Source: Siderastrea siderea (Eukaryota > Cnidaria > Anthozoa > Scleractinia > Rhizangiidae). Taken from it: DNA of 64,000 nt. The translations under genes and the position numbers were made by a program. The stretch spans positions 74,258,460 to 74,322,459 of the forward strand of contig OZ034969.1 of NCBI GenBank assembly GCA_964030785.1, written 5' to 3'. The notes under the pieces were generated by a model. It saw only the letters and a program-made list of their open reading frames with translations, searched no databases and was not told where the DNA came from. Shown here one piece after another: positions 8,519 to 20,900 of this stretch; position 1 is the first letter of the stretch; each line of letters opens with the position of its first letter.

Positions 8519-9972
8519 TCAACGCCTCACTTACAACTGCCCATTTTCCAACTGAGTGGAAAGAAGCGATTGTCAACCCGCTGCTGAAAAAAAGTGCTAA
8601 GGAAGTGACCAACAAGAACCTACGACCTGTTTGCAACCTTCAATTTGTCTCAAAAATTACCGAGAGGGCCGTCTTTGACCAAGTGTACAGTCACATCACC
8701 GACAACGAACTCTTTCCTATGCTGCAGTCTGCTTACAGGAAAGGGCACAGTACGGAAACCGCCCTACTGAGAGTTGTAAATGATATCTTGTCAAGCATGA
8801 ATAAACAGCACGTGTCGATTCTGGTACTTCTTGATCTTAGTGCGGCATTTGACACCGTCGACCATGCCATACTGTTACGTCGACTCGAGACCTCATTTGG
8901 TATCACTGACGCCGCTCTCGCATGGTTCTCATCGTATTTGTCTGGACGTAGCCAGCGCGTGTCAGTAGATGGAGAAAGATCAGATAGTTACCCTTTACCT
9001 TATGGTGTGCCTCAGGGTTCATGTCTCGGGCCCCTGCTCTTCAGTACCTATGCCAGCAAGTTGTTCGATGTCATCAAGCTGTACCTGCCTAGCGTACACG
9101 CATTTGCTGACGATACTCAGCTCTATTTATCCTTCAAGCCAGATAACTCCCATAGTGAAGCAGAGGCAATATATGCTGTGGAACAGTGTATTCGCGCCAT
9201 AAGGGCGTGGATGAACACTGACAAACTGAAACTTAATGATGACAAAACTGAGATCATGCTAATTGGAACCCGCCAACAACTTAACAAGGTCAACCTAGAT
9301 ACTCTAACTGTAGGTGATACTAGTGTTTCTACTGCAAATGAGGTGCGAAATCTTGGTGTTTGGTTTGACTCACAGCTGAATTTCAATGCCCACATTAGAA
9401 AAACATGTAGTCTATCCTTTGGAACACTATATAAAATTAGATGCATCAGAAAATACCTAACGTTCAAGAGTGCACAAACATTAGTCCTTGCATTAGTAAT
9501 TGGACGTCTAGATTACTGTAACAGTCTGCTGTACGGTTTACCAGCCAGTTACATTAACATGTTGCAACGGGTCCAAAACGCTGCCGCAAGACTAATTTCG
9601 AATACCCCGCGTTTTGGTCACATTTCTCCGGTTATGAAAGACCTGCATTGGCTACCTGTTAAGTACCGTATAATGTTTAAAATAGTTGTATTCACATTCA
9701 AGGCTATACATGGTAGTGCCCCCACATATATTAGTCAGTTAATAAGACTCAAGCCAAAGTCAACTTATATGCTTCGTTCAAATACAAAGCACTTTCTGCT
9801 CGATCAGCCACGTAAAATGAAGAAGACAACAGGAGACAGGGCGTTCCTTGCCGCTGCACCAACTTTGTGGAACGCCCTCCCAGATGATTTGAGAACTTTG
9901 GACAATTTAAAAAGTTTTAAGTCACAGTTAAAAACTCATTTTTTTAAATTAGCATATAATTTGTGTTCGTAG
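8491..9972 (+). pseudogene. LINE reverse transcriptase, near-complete ORF
   Basis: The longest coding stretch in the window (about 490 codons). It starts in frame after the 8488 frameshift (VLLPVITKLVN) and ends at TAG 9970-9972. Visible RT features are LRPVCNLQFVSKITERAV (fingers), LLDLSAAFD with the motif A Asp at 8833-8835, PQGS at 9010-9021, and the catalytic FADD box at 9103-9114. Then come KLN..KTE, an LGV..D segment, and the C-terminal L2/CR1 region LDYCNSLLYGLP, VQNAAARLI and LHWLPV, ending in PTLWNALP. The catalytic residues are intact, but the upstream frame breaks mean no full ORF2 protein is made. The conserved open frame suggests the insertion is not extremely old. Confidence 0.9.
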
Positions 9973-10170
9973 TGTTTTTAACATAGATTTTTATATAAGA
10001 TAGACAGGGGCGAAATGTGTATTGGGGGCTTTTAATCTTTTTTTTTTTTTTTTTTAAGTTAAGTTTTTACGCGATTTCAATGACATCGGTTTTTTTTATA
10101 GGTATATATATATATGAATAATTTTTATAAGTACATTATTGTTGTAATACTATGATAACTATTTATGTAA

Positions 10171-10206
10171 GGCGCATTAGATCATATATGCATGGATTTT
10201 TGCGCT
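10171..10206 (+). other. LINE 3' terminal stem-loop
   Basis: GGCGCA (10171-10176) can pair with TGCGCT (10201-10206, one G-U pair in RNA), followed by ATAGAAATAATAAAGTTATG at the element end. CR1/L2 elements commonly carry a short GCGC hairpin and an A/T-rich tail here, recognised by their RT for target-primed reverse transcription. The sequence 9973-10170 is non-coding 3'UTR with a T17 tract and a short TA repeat. Confidence 0.55.
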
Positions 10207-11407
10207 ATAGAAATAATAAAGTTATGTTATTAGCGCACCTGAGCACGTGCAACACCTTTTTTAGCCTCTGAGAATGCCCCCAAATGGGGTTTTTTCCCTA
10301 AGGATCGCACATATCGCGCTTTCTTTGTAGTTTTGCACAAAAGGAATTTTTTTCTGATTGTCCAAAAGGGTTTGAATGCATTTGTACCTTTGTGCATGCA
10401 GCTGAGAGCGCCAATTAGCTTTTTCTGCTTTTTGGGACCAATTGAAGCCCTGAAAAAGTTGAGCATTTTTTAGTATCGCCAAATTCTATAAAAATAGCGC
10501 CAAATGGATTGTTTTTTGGTGCGGTAACGAGATCTGAGGTGCTTTTATGCTGGGGCCGTTGCACCAAAATCAGCACCTTTTTGAGGGACCCACCCCACCC
10601 CTCTCAAAATTGAAATTTCCACCTTATTGACAAAACTGCAGACTTTCTACATAATAAACTTTTTTCTGTTAGCCCTGAGGGATTTGTATTTTTTTGGGCC
10701 TCTGGGAAGCATTTTTAGCGCACCTGAGGACGTGCAACACCTTTTTTAGCCTCTGGAAATGCCCCAAAATGGGGGTTTTTTTCCTAAGGATCTCACATAT
10801 CGCGCTTTCTTTGTACTTTTGCACGAAAGGAATTTTTTTTGGATAGTCCCTAAGGGTTTGAATGCATTTGGGACCTTTATGGATGCAGCTTAGAGCGCCA
10901 ATTAGCTTTTTTCTGCTTTTGGGGACCAATTCAAGCCTTGAAAAAGGGCAAAATTTTTTAGTATCGCCAAATTCTATAAAAAGAGCGCCAAATGGATTGT
11001 TTTTGGTGCTGCAACGGGATTTGAGGTGCTTTTATGCTGGGGCCGTTACACCCAAAACAGCACTTTTTTAAGGGACCCACCCCACCCCTCTCAAAACTGA
11101 AATTTCCACCTTATCGACAAAATCGCAGACTTTCTACACAATAAACTTTTTTTCTGATAGCCCCGTGGGGTTTGCATTTCTTGGGGCCTCTTGGGAGCAG
11201 TTTTTTTAGCGCACCTGCATGAGCACGTGCAACACCTTTCTTAGCCTCTGGGAATACCCCAAAATGGGGTTTTTTCCCTAAGGATCGCACATATCGCGCT
11301 TTCTTTGTACTTTTTTACAAAAGGTTTTTTTTTTCGGATGATCCCAAAGAGTTTGAATGCATCTTGGACCTTTGTGTATCCAGCTGAGAGCGCCAATTAG
11401 CTTTTTT

Positions 11408-11990
11408 AGCCTCTGGGAATGCCTCAAAATGGGGTTTTTTTCCTAAGGTTCACACATATCGCGATTTCTTTGTACCTTTGCACAAAAGGAATTTTTTTCT
11501 GATGATCCCAAAGGGTTGGAATGTATTTTGGATCTTTGTGCATGCAGCTGAGAGCGCCAATTAGCTTTTATAGCCTCTAAGAATGCCTCAAAAAGGGGTT
11601 TTTCCCTAAGGATCGCACATATCGCGATTTCTTTGTAGTTTTGCACAAACGGAATTTTTTTCTGATGGTCCCAAAGGGTTTGAATGCATTTTGGACCTTT
11701 GTGCATCCAGCGGAGAGCGCCAATTAGCTCTTTTAGCCTCTGGGAATGCCTCAAAATGGGGTTTTTCCCTAAGATTGGCACATATTGCGATTTCTTTGTA
11801 CTTTTGCACAAAAGGAATTTTTTTCTGATGATCCCAAAGGGTTTGAATGCACGTGCTTTTTTAGCCTCTGGGAATGCCTCAAAATGGGGTTTTTGCCTAA
11901 GGATCGCACATATCGCGATTTCTTTGTAGTTTTGCACAAAAGGAATTTTTTTTCCGATGGTCTCAAAGGGTTTGAATGCATTTTGGACCT
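11408..11990. repeat. Second D-register subarray
   Basis: AGCCTCTGGGAATGCC-type landmarks lie at 11408, 11572, 11735 and 11863 (spacings 164, 163 and 128; the last unit carries an internal deletion). Each has the C-module stretch ending CCAATTAGCTTTT joined directly to AGCCTCTGGG. This is the same register as the 6.4-6.9 kb subarray. Confidence 0.85.
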
Positions 11991-12706
11991 TTGTGCATGC
12001 AGCTGAGAGCACTAATTACCTTTATTCTGCTTTTTGGAACCAATTCAAGCCGTGGAAAAGTGCAGCATTTTTTAGTACCGCCTAATTCTATAAAAATAGC
12101 GCCAAATGGATTGTTTTTTGGTGCCGCAACGGGATCTGAGGTGCTTTTATGCTCGGGCTGTTGCACCAAAATCAACACTTTTTTGAGGGACCCACCCCAC
12201 ACGTCTTAAAACTGAAATTTCCACCTTATCGACAAAATCGCAGGCTTTTTACACAATAAACTTTTTTTTGATAGCCGCGAGGGATTTGCATTTCTTAGGG
12301 CCTCTGGGAAGCATTTGTAGCGCACCTGAGCACTTAACAACACCTTTATTAGCCTCTGGGAATGCCCCAAAATGGGGTTTTTTTCCCTAAGCATCGCACA
12401 TATCGCCCTTTCATTGTACTTTTACACAAAGGGAATATTTTTCGGATGGTCCCAAAGGGTTTGAATGCATTTTGGACCTTTGTGCATGCAGTTGAGAGCG
12501 CTAATTAGTTTTTTTAGCGTCTGGGAATGCCTCAAAATGGGTTTTTTTTCCTAGGGATCGCACATATCGCGATTTCTATGTAGTTTTGCACAAAAGAAAT
12601 TTTTTCTGATGGTCCCAAAGGGCTTGAATGCATTTTGGACCTTTGTGCATGCAGCTGAGAGCGCCAATTAGCTTTTTTCTGCTTTTTGGGACCAATTAAA
12701 GCCCTG

Positions 12707-12725
12707 AAAAAGTGCAGCACTTTTT
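12707..12725. repeat. Perfect 19 bp palindrome in module A (earliest copy)
   Basis: AAAAAGTGC-A-GCACTTTTT: two 9-base arms around a single A. Older copies to the left are imperfect (for example AAAAAGTGTAGCATTTCTT near 2620). The perfect form is present here and, with few exceptions, in module A copies from 15274 to the right end. Confidence 0.85.
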
Positions 12726-13540
12726 AGTATCGCCTAATTCTACAAAAAGAGCGCCAAATGTATTGTTTTTTGGTGCCGCACCGAGATCTGAGGTGCTTTT
12801 ATGCTGGGGCCGTTGCACCAAAATCAGCACTTTTTGAGGGACCCACCCCACCCCTCTTAAAACTGAAATTTCAACCTTATCGACAAAATGGCAGGCTTTC
12901 TACACAATAAACTTTTTGTTCTGATGGCCCCGAAAGATTTGCATTTCTTGGGGCCTCTGGGGAGCATTTTTAGCGCACCTGAGCACGTGCAACACCTTTT
13001 TTAGCCTCTGAGAACGCCCCATAATGGGGTTTTTTCCCTAAGGATCGCACATATCGCGCTCTCCTTATTCTTTTGCACAAAGGGAAATTTTTTCGGATGG
13101 TCCCAAAGGGTTTGAATGCCTTTTGGACCTTTGTGCATGCAGCTGAGAGCGCCAATTAGCTTTTTTCTGCTTTTTGGGACCAATTCAAGCCCTGAAAAAG
13201 TGCAGCATTTTATAGTATCGCGAAATTCTATAAAAAGAGCGCCAAATGGATTGTTTTTGGTGCTGCAACGGGATCTGAGGTGCTTTTATGCTGGGGCCGT
13301 TGCACCAAAATCAGCACTTTTTTACAGGAACCCTCCCCACCCCCTCAAAATTGAAATTTCCAACTTATCGACAAAATGGCAGACTTTCTACACAATCAAC
13401 TATTTTTTCTGATAGCCCCGAGGGAATTACAGTTTCTTGGGGCCTCTGCGCAGCATTGCACATTTAACAACACGTTTTTTAGCCTCTGGGAATGCCCCAA
13501 AATGGGGTTTTTCCCCTAAGGATCGCAAATATCGCGTTTT

Positions 13541-13560
13541 TTTTGTGCTTTTGCACAAAA
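13541..13560. repeat. Hairpin-forming inverted repeat in module C
   Basis: TTTTGTGC-TTTT-GCACAAAA gives an 8-base perfect stem with a 4-base loop. Left copies read TTTGTACTTTTCAACAAA or TTTGTAGTTTTGCACAAA (imperfect). The perfect form recurs in most module C copies to the right, except a 27-43 kb subtype with GTACAAA. Confidence 0.8.
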
Positions 13561-14950
13561 GGAATTTTTTTCGATGGTCCCAAAGGGATTGAATGCATTT
13601 TGGACCTTTGTACATGCAGCTGAGAGCGACAGTTAGCTTTTTTAGCCTCTGGGAATGCCTCAAAATGGGGTTTTTTCCCTAAGGATCGCACATATCGCGC
13701 TTTTTTTGTTCTTTTGCACAAAAGGAATTTTTTTCCGATGATCCCAAAGGGATTAAATGCATTTTGGACCTTTGTGCATGCAGCTGAGAGCGCCAATTAG
13801 CTTTTTTCTGCTTTTGGGGGCTAATTCAAGCTCTGAAAAAGTGCAGCATTTTTAGTATCGCCAAATTCGATAAAAATAGTGCCAAATGGAATGTTTTTTT
13901 GGTACCGCAACGGGATCTGGGTGCTTTTGTGTTGCGGCGGTTGCACCAAAATCAGCACTTTTTTGAGGGACCCACCCCACCCCTCTCAAAACTGAAATTT
14001 CCACCTTATCGACAAAATCGCAGCCTTTCTACACAATAAACTTTTTTTTCTGATGGCCCCGAGGGATTTGCATTATTTTTTGGCCTGTGCACAGCATTGC
14101 GCACTTAACAACACCTTTTTTAGCCTCTTTGAATGCCCCAAAATGGGGTTTTTTCCCTAAGGATCGCACATATCGCGCTTTCTTTGTGCTTTTGCACAAA
14201 AGGAATTTTTCTCGGATGGTCCCAAAGGGATTGAATGCATTTTGGACCTTTGTGCATGCAGCTGAGAGCGCCAGTTAGCTCTTGTAAGCTCTGGGAATGC
14301 CCCAAAATGGGTTTTTTTGTCTAAGGATCGCACTTATCGCGCTTTCTATTGTGCTTTTGCACAAAAGGAATTTTTTTCTTATGGTTCCAAAGGGATTGCA
14401 TACATTTTGGACCTTTGTGCATGCAGCGGAGAGCAGCAATTACCTTTTTCCTGCACTTGGGGCTAATTCAAGCTCTGAAAAAGTGCAGCATTTTTTAGTA
14501 TCGCCAAATTCGATAAAAATAGTGCCAAATGGAATATTTTTTGGTGCCGCAACGGGATCTGGGGTGCTTTTGTGCTGGGGCCGTTGCACCAAAACCAGCA
14601 CTTTTTTGAGGGACCCACCCCACCCCTCTCAAAACAGAAATTCCCACCTTATCGACAAAATCGCAGACTTTCTACACAATAAACTTTTTTTCTGATAGCC
14701 CCGAGGGATTTGCATTATTATTGGGCCAGTGCGCAGACTTGCGCAGCCTTGCGTAGTTAACAACACCTTTTTTAGCCTCTGGGAAGGCCAAAAATGGGAT
14801 CGCACATATCGCGCCTTCCTTGTGCTTTTGCACAAAAGGAATATTCTCGGATGGTCCCAGAGGGATTGAATGCATTTTGGACCTTTGTGCATGCAGCGGA
14901 GACTGCCAGTTAGCCTTTTTAGCCTCTGGGAGGGCCAAAAATTGGGTTTT

Positions 14951-17900
14951 ATCCCTAAGGATCGCACATATCGTGTCTTTCTACACAATAAACTTTTTTT
15001 CTGATAGCCCGAGGGATTTGCATTATTATTGGGCCAGTGCGCAGACTTGCGCAGCCTTGCACAGTTAACAACACCTTTTTTAGCCTCTGGGAAGGCCAAG
15101 AATGGGGTTTTTTTCCCTAAGGATCGCACATATCGCGCCTTCTTTGTGCTTTTGCACAGAAGGAATTTTTTTCGGATGGTCCTAAGGGGATTGAATGCAT
15201 ATGGGACCTTTGTGCATGCAGCTGAGAGCGCCAGTTAGATTTTTTCTGTTTTTTGGGGCTAATTCAAGCCCTGAAAAAGTGCAGCACTTTTTAGTATCGC
15301 CAAATTCGATAAAAATAGTGCCAAATGGAATGTTTTTTGGTGCCGCAACGGGATCTGGGGTGCTTTTGTGCTGGGGCCGTTGCACCAAAACCATCACTTT
15401 TTTGAGGGACCCACCCCACCCCTCTCAAAACAGAAATTCCCACCTTATCGACAAAATCTCAGACTTTCTACACAATAAACTTTTTTTCTGATAGCCCCGA
15501 GGGATTTGCATTATTATTGGGCCAGTGCGCAGGCTTGCGCAACCTTGCGTAGTTAACAACACCTTTTTTAGCCTCTGGGAAGGCCAAAAAGGGGTTTTTT
15601 CTCTAAGGATCGCCGTCTTTGTGCTTTGGCACAAAAGGAATTTTTTTCGGATGGTCCCAGAGGGATTGAATGCATTTTGGACCTTTGTGTATGTAGCTGA
15701 GACTGCCAGTTACCTTTTTTAGCCTCTGGGAAGGCCAAAAATTGGTTTTTTTCCCTAAGGATCCCACATATCGCGACTTTCTACACAATAAACGTTTCTT
15801 TCTGATAGCCCCGAGGGATTTGCATTATTATTGGGCCAGTGCACAGACTTGCGCAGCCTTGCGCAGTTAACAACACCTTTTTTAGCCTCTGGGAAAGCCA
15901 AAAATGGGGTTTTTTCCCTAAGGATCGCACATATCGCGCCTTCTATGTGCTTTTGTACAAAAGGAATCTTTTTCGGATGGTCCCAGAGGGATTGAATGCA
16001 TTTGGGACCTTTGTGCATGCAGCTGAGGGAACCAGTTAGCTTTTTTCTGCTTTTTGGGTCTAATTCAACTCTGAAAAAGTGCAGCCATTTTTAGCAGCGC
16101 CAAATTAGATAAAAATAGTGCCAAATGGAATGTTTTTTGGTGCCGCAACGGGATCTGGGGTGCTTTTGTGCTTGGGCCGTTGCACCAAAACCAGCACTTT
16201 TTTGAGGGACCCACCCCACCCCTCTCAAAACAGAAATTCCCACCTTATCGACAAAATCGCAGACTTTCTACACAATAAACTTTTTTTTCTGATAGCCCCG
16301 AGGGATTTACATTATTATTGGGCCAGTGCGCAGACTTGCGCAGCCTTGCGTAGTTAACAACACCTTTTTTAGCCTCTGGGAAGGCCAAAAATGGGGTTTT
16401 TTCCCTAAGGATCGCACATATCGCGCCTTCTTTGTGCTTTTGCACAGAAGGAATTTGTTGGGATGGTCCTAAGGGGATTGAATGCATTTGGGACCTTTGT
16501 GCATGCAGCTGAGAGCGCCAGTTAGATTTTTTCTGCTTTTTGGGGCTAATTCAAGCCCTGAAAAAGTGCAGCACTTTTTAGTATCGCCAAATTCGATAAA
16601 AATAGTGCCAAATGGAATGTTTTTTGGTGAAGCAACGGGATCTGGGGTGCTTTTGTGCCGGGGCCGTTGCTCCAAAACCAGCACTTTTTTGAGGGACCCA
16701 CCCCACCCCTCTGAAAACAGAAATTCCCACCTTATCGACAAAATCACAGACTTTCTACACAATAAACTTTTTTTTCTGATAGCCCCGAGGGATTTGCATT
16801 ATTATTGGGCCAGTCGCAGACTTGCGCAGCCTTGCGTAGTTAACAACACCTTTTTTGTCCTCTGGGAAGGCCAAAAAGGGATTTTTTTACTAAGGATCGC
16901 ACATATTGCGCCGTCTTTGTGCCTTTGCACAAAAGGAAATTTTTCCGGATGGTCCCAGAGGGATTGAATGCATTTTGGACCTTTGCGCATGCAGCTGAGA
17001 CTGCTAGTTAGCTTTTTTAGCCTCTGGGAAGGGCAAAAATTGGGTTTTTTCCCTAAGGATCGCAATATTGCGCTTTTCTACACAAGAAAGTTTTTTTTCT
17101 GATAGCCCCGAGGGATTTGCATTATTATTGGGCTAGTGCGCAGCCTTGCGCAGCCTTGCACAGTTAACAACACCTTTTCTAGCCTCTGGGAAGGCCAAAA
17201 ATGATGTTTTTTCCCTAAGGATCGCAAATCATCTTGTCTTTCTACACAATAAAATTTTTTTTCTGATAGCCCGAGGGATTTGCATTATTATTGGACCAGT
17301 GCGCAGACTTGCGCAGCCTTGCGCAGTTAACAACACCTTTTTTAGCCTCTGGGAAGGCCAAAAATGGGGTTTTTTCCCTAAGGATCGCACATGTGTCGCC
17401 TTCTTTGTGCTTTTGCACAGAAGGAATTTGTTTGGGATGGTCCTAAGGGGATTGAATGCATTTGGGACCTTTGTGCATGCAGCTGAGAGCGCCAGTTAGA
17501 TTTTTTCTGCTTTTTGGGGCTAATTCAAGCCCTGAAAAAGTGGAGCACTTTTTAGTATCGCCAAATTCGATAAAAATAGTGCCAAATGGAATGTTTTTTG
17601 GTGCCGCAACAGGATCTGGGGTGCTTTTGTTCTGGAGCCGTTGCACCAAAACCAGCACTTTTGTGAGGGACCCACCCCACCCCTCTCAAAACAGAAATTC
17701 CGACCTTATCCACAAAATCGCAGACTTTCTACAGAATAAACTTTTTTTCTGATAGCCCCGAGGGATTTGCATTATTATTGGGCCAGTGCGCAGACTTGCG
17801 CAGCCTTGCATAGTTAACAAGACCTTTTTTAGCGTCTGGGAAGGCCAAAAATGGGGTTTTTTCCCTAAGGAACGCACATATCGCGCCTTTTTTGTGCTTT

Positions 17901-20900
17901 TGCACAAACGGAATTTTTTTCGGATGGTCCCAGAGGGATTGAATGCATCTTGGACCTTTGTGCATGCAGCTGAGACTGCCAGTTAGCTTTTTTAGCCTCT
18001 GGGAAGGGCAAAAATTGGGTTTTTCCCTAAGGATCGCATATATCGCGCCTTTCTACACAATAAACTTTTTTTTCTGATAGCCCCGAGGGATTTGCATTAT
18101 TATTGGCCCAGTGCGCAGACTTGTGCAGCCTTGCGCAGTTAACAACACCTTTTTTAGCCTCTGGGAAGGCCAAAAATGGGTTTTTTCCCTAAGGATCGCA
18201 CATATCTTGCCTTCTTTGTGCTTTTGCACAAAAGGAATTTTTTTGCGGATGGTCCCAGAGGGATTGAATGCATTTGGAACGTTTGTGCATGTAGCTGAGA
18301 GCGCCAGTTAGCTTTTTTCTGCCTTTTGGGGCTAAGTCAAGCCCTGAGAAAGTGAAGCACTTTTTAGTATCGCCAAATTCGATAAAAATAGTGCCAAGTG
18401 GAATGTTTTTTGGTGCCGCAACGGAATCTGGGGTGCTTTTGTGCTGGGGCCGTTGCACCAAAACCAGCACTTTTTTGACGGACCCACCCCACCCCTCTCA
18501 AAACAGAAATTCCCACCTTATCGACAAAATGGCAGACTTTCTACACAATAAACTTTTTCTCTGATAGTCCCGAGAGATTTGCATTATTATTGGGCCGGTG
18601 CGCAGACTTGTGCAGCCTTTCGCAGTTAACAACACCTTTTTTAGCCATTGGGAAGGCCAAAAATGGGGTTTTTTCCCTAAGGATCGCATATATTGCGCCG
18701 TCTTTGTGCTTTTGCACAAAAGGAATTTTTATCGGATGGTCCCAGAGGGATTGAATGCATTTTGGACCTTTGTGGATGCTGCTGAGACTGCTACTTAGCT
18801 TTTTTAGCCTCTGGGAAGGGCAAAAATTGGGTTTTTTCCCTAAGGATCGCAATATTGCGCCTTTCTACACAAGAAAGTTTTTTTTCTGATAGCCCCGAGG
18901 GATTTGCATTATTATTGGGCCAGTGCGCAGCCTTGCGCAGCCTTGCACAGTTAACAACACCTTTTCTAGCCTCTGGGAAGGCCAAAAATGGTGTTTTTTC
19001 CCTAAGGATCGCAAATCATCTTGTCTTTCTACACAATGAAATTTTTTTTCTGATAGCCCGAGGGATTTGCATTATTATTGAGCCAGTGCGCAGACTTGCG
19101 CAGCCTTGCGCAGTTAACAACACCTTTTTTAGCCTCTGGGAAGGCCAAAAATGGGGTTTTTTCCCTAAGGATCGCACATGTGTCGCCTTCTTTGTGCTTT
19201 TGCACAGAAGGAATTTGTTTGGGATGGTCCTAAGGGGATTGAATGCTTTTGGGACCTTTGTGTATGGAGCTGAGAGCGCCAGTTAGATTTTTTCTGCTTT
19301 TTGGGGCTAATTCAAGCCCTGAAAAAGTGGAGCACTTTTTAGTATCGCCAAATTCGATAAAAATAGTGCCAAATGGAATGTTTTTTGGTGCCGCAACGGG
19401 ATCTGGGGTGCTTTTGTTCTGGGGCCGTTGCACCAAAACCACCACTTTTTTGAGGGACCCACCCCACCCCTCTCAAAAGAGAAATTCCCACCTTATCGAC
19501 AAAATCGCAGACTTTCTACAGAATAAACTTTTTTTCTGATAGCCCCGAGGGATTTGCATTATTATTGGGCCAGTGCGCAGACTTGCCCAGCCTTGCGTAG
19601 TTAACAACACCTTTTTTAGCGTCTGGGAAGGCCAAAAATGGGGTTTTTTCCCTAAGGAACGCACATATCGCGCCTTTTCTGTGCTTTTGCACAAAAGGAA
19701 TTTTTTTCGGATGGTCCCAGAGGGATTGAATGCATCTTGGACCTTTGTGCATGCAGCTGAGACTGCCAGTTAGCTTTTTTAGCCTCTGGGAAGGGCAAAA
19801 ATTGGGTTTTTCCCTAAGGATCGCATATATCGCGCCTTTCTACACAATAAACTTTTTTTTCTGATAGCCCCGAGGGATTTGCATTATTATTGGGCCAGTG
19901 CGGAGACTTTTGCAGCCTTGCGCAGTTAACAACACCATTTTTAGCCTCTGGGAAGGCCAAAAATGGGGTTTTTTCCCAAAGGATCGTACATATCGCGCCT
20001 TTTTCGTGCTTTTGCACAAAAGGAATTTTTTTTGGATGGTCTCAGAGGGATTGAATGCATTTGGGACCTTTGTGCATGCAGCTAAGAGCGCCAGTTTTTT
20101 TTTTCTGCTTTTTGGGGCTAAGTCAATTCCTGAAATAGTGCAGCACTTTTTAGTATCGCCAAATTCGATAAAAATAGTGCCAAATGGAATGTTTTTTGGT
20201 GCCGCAACGGGATCTGGGGTGCTTTTGTGCTGGGGCCGTTGCACCAAAACCAGCAGTTTTTTGAGGGACCCACCCCACCCCTCTCAAAACAGAAATTCCC
20301 ACCTTATCGACAAAATCGCAAACTTTCTACACAATAAACTTTTTTTTCTGATAGCCCCGAGGGATTTGCATTATTATTGGGCCAGTGCGCAGACTTGCGC
20401 AGCCTTGCGTAGTTAACAACACCTTTTTTAGCCTCTGGGAAGGTCAAAAATGGGTTTTTTTCCCTAAGGATCGCACATATCGCGCCTTCTTTGTGCTTTT
20501 GCAGAAAAGGAATTTTTTTCGAATGGTCCCAGAGGGTTTGAATGCATTTGGGACCTTTGTGCATGCAGCTGTGACTGCCAGTTAGCTTTTTTAGCCTCTG
20601 GGAAGGCCTAAAATTGGGTTTTTTCTCTAAGAATCGCACTTATCGCGCCTTTCTACACAAAAAACTTTTTTTTCTGATAGCCCCGAGGGATTTGCATTAT
20701 TATTGGGCCAGTGCGGAGACTTGTACAGCCTTGCCCAGTTAACAACACCTTGTTTAGCCTCTGGGAAGGCCAAAAATGGGGTTTTTTGCCTAAGGATCGC
20801 ACATCTCGCGCCTTCTTTGTGCTTTTGCACAAAAAGAATTTTTTTCGGATGGTCCCAGAGGGATTCAATGCATTTGGGACGTTTGTGCATGCAGCTGAGA

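Larger units (their letters stand above)
7185..10226 (+). mobile_element. 5'-truncated, degenerate CR1/L2-like non-LTR retrotransposon
   Basis: A LINE fragment interrupts one satellite unit: GGGGAGCATTATTA on the left and TTATTAGCGCACCTG on the right, against the usual GAGCATTTTTAGCGC. TTATTA at 7179-7184 and 10227-10232 is the likely target duplication. The fragment contains the C-terminal part of an APE-type endonuclease, a linker, and a reverse transcriptase with its C-terminal region, in broken frames, followed by a 3'UTR ending in a small stem-loop and AATAATAAAGTTATG. ORF1 and the endonuclease N-terminus are missing. The RT C-terminal motifs (LDYCNSLLYGLP, RVQNAAARLI, LHWLPV, RI.FKI) are typical of the CR1/L2 superfamily common in invertebrates. 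The element cannot move by itself. Confidence 0.9.
10227..14950. repeat. Satellite domain I (continued after the LINE)
   Basis: The interrupted unit resumes at TTAGCGCACCTGAGC and the array continues as diverged A-B-C units. Diagnostic bases change progressively. GGGCCTCTGGG(A/G)AGCAT becomes GCGCAG.ATTGCGCA near 13.4-14.1 kb and then the GCGCAGACTTGCGCAGCCTTG form from 14.7 kb. GGATCTGAGG becomes GGATCTGGGG from about 13.9 kb. AGTTAACAACACC first appears in its modern form here. No gene is supported. Confidence 0.95.

Noticed and set aside
9123..9467. Minus-strand ORF within the LINE reverse transcriptase
   Set aside because: It is antisense to a well-supported RT frame with FADD and PQGS motifs and has no family features of its own.
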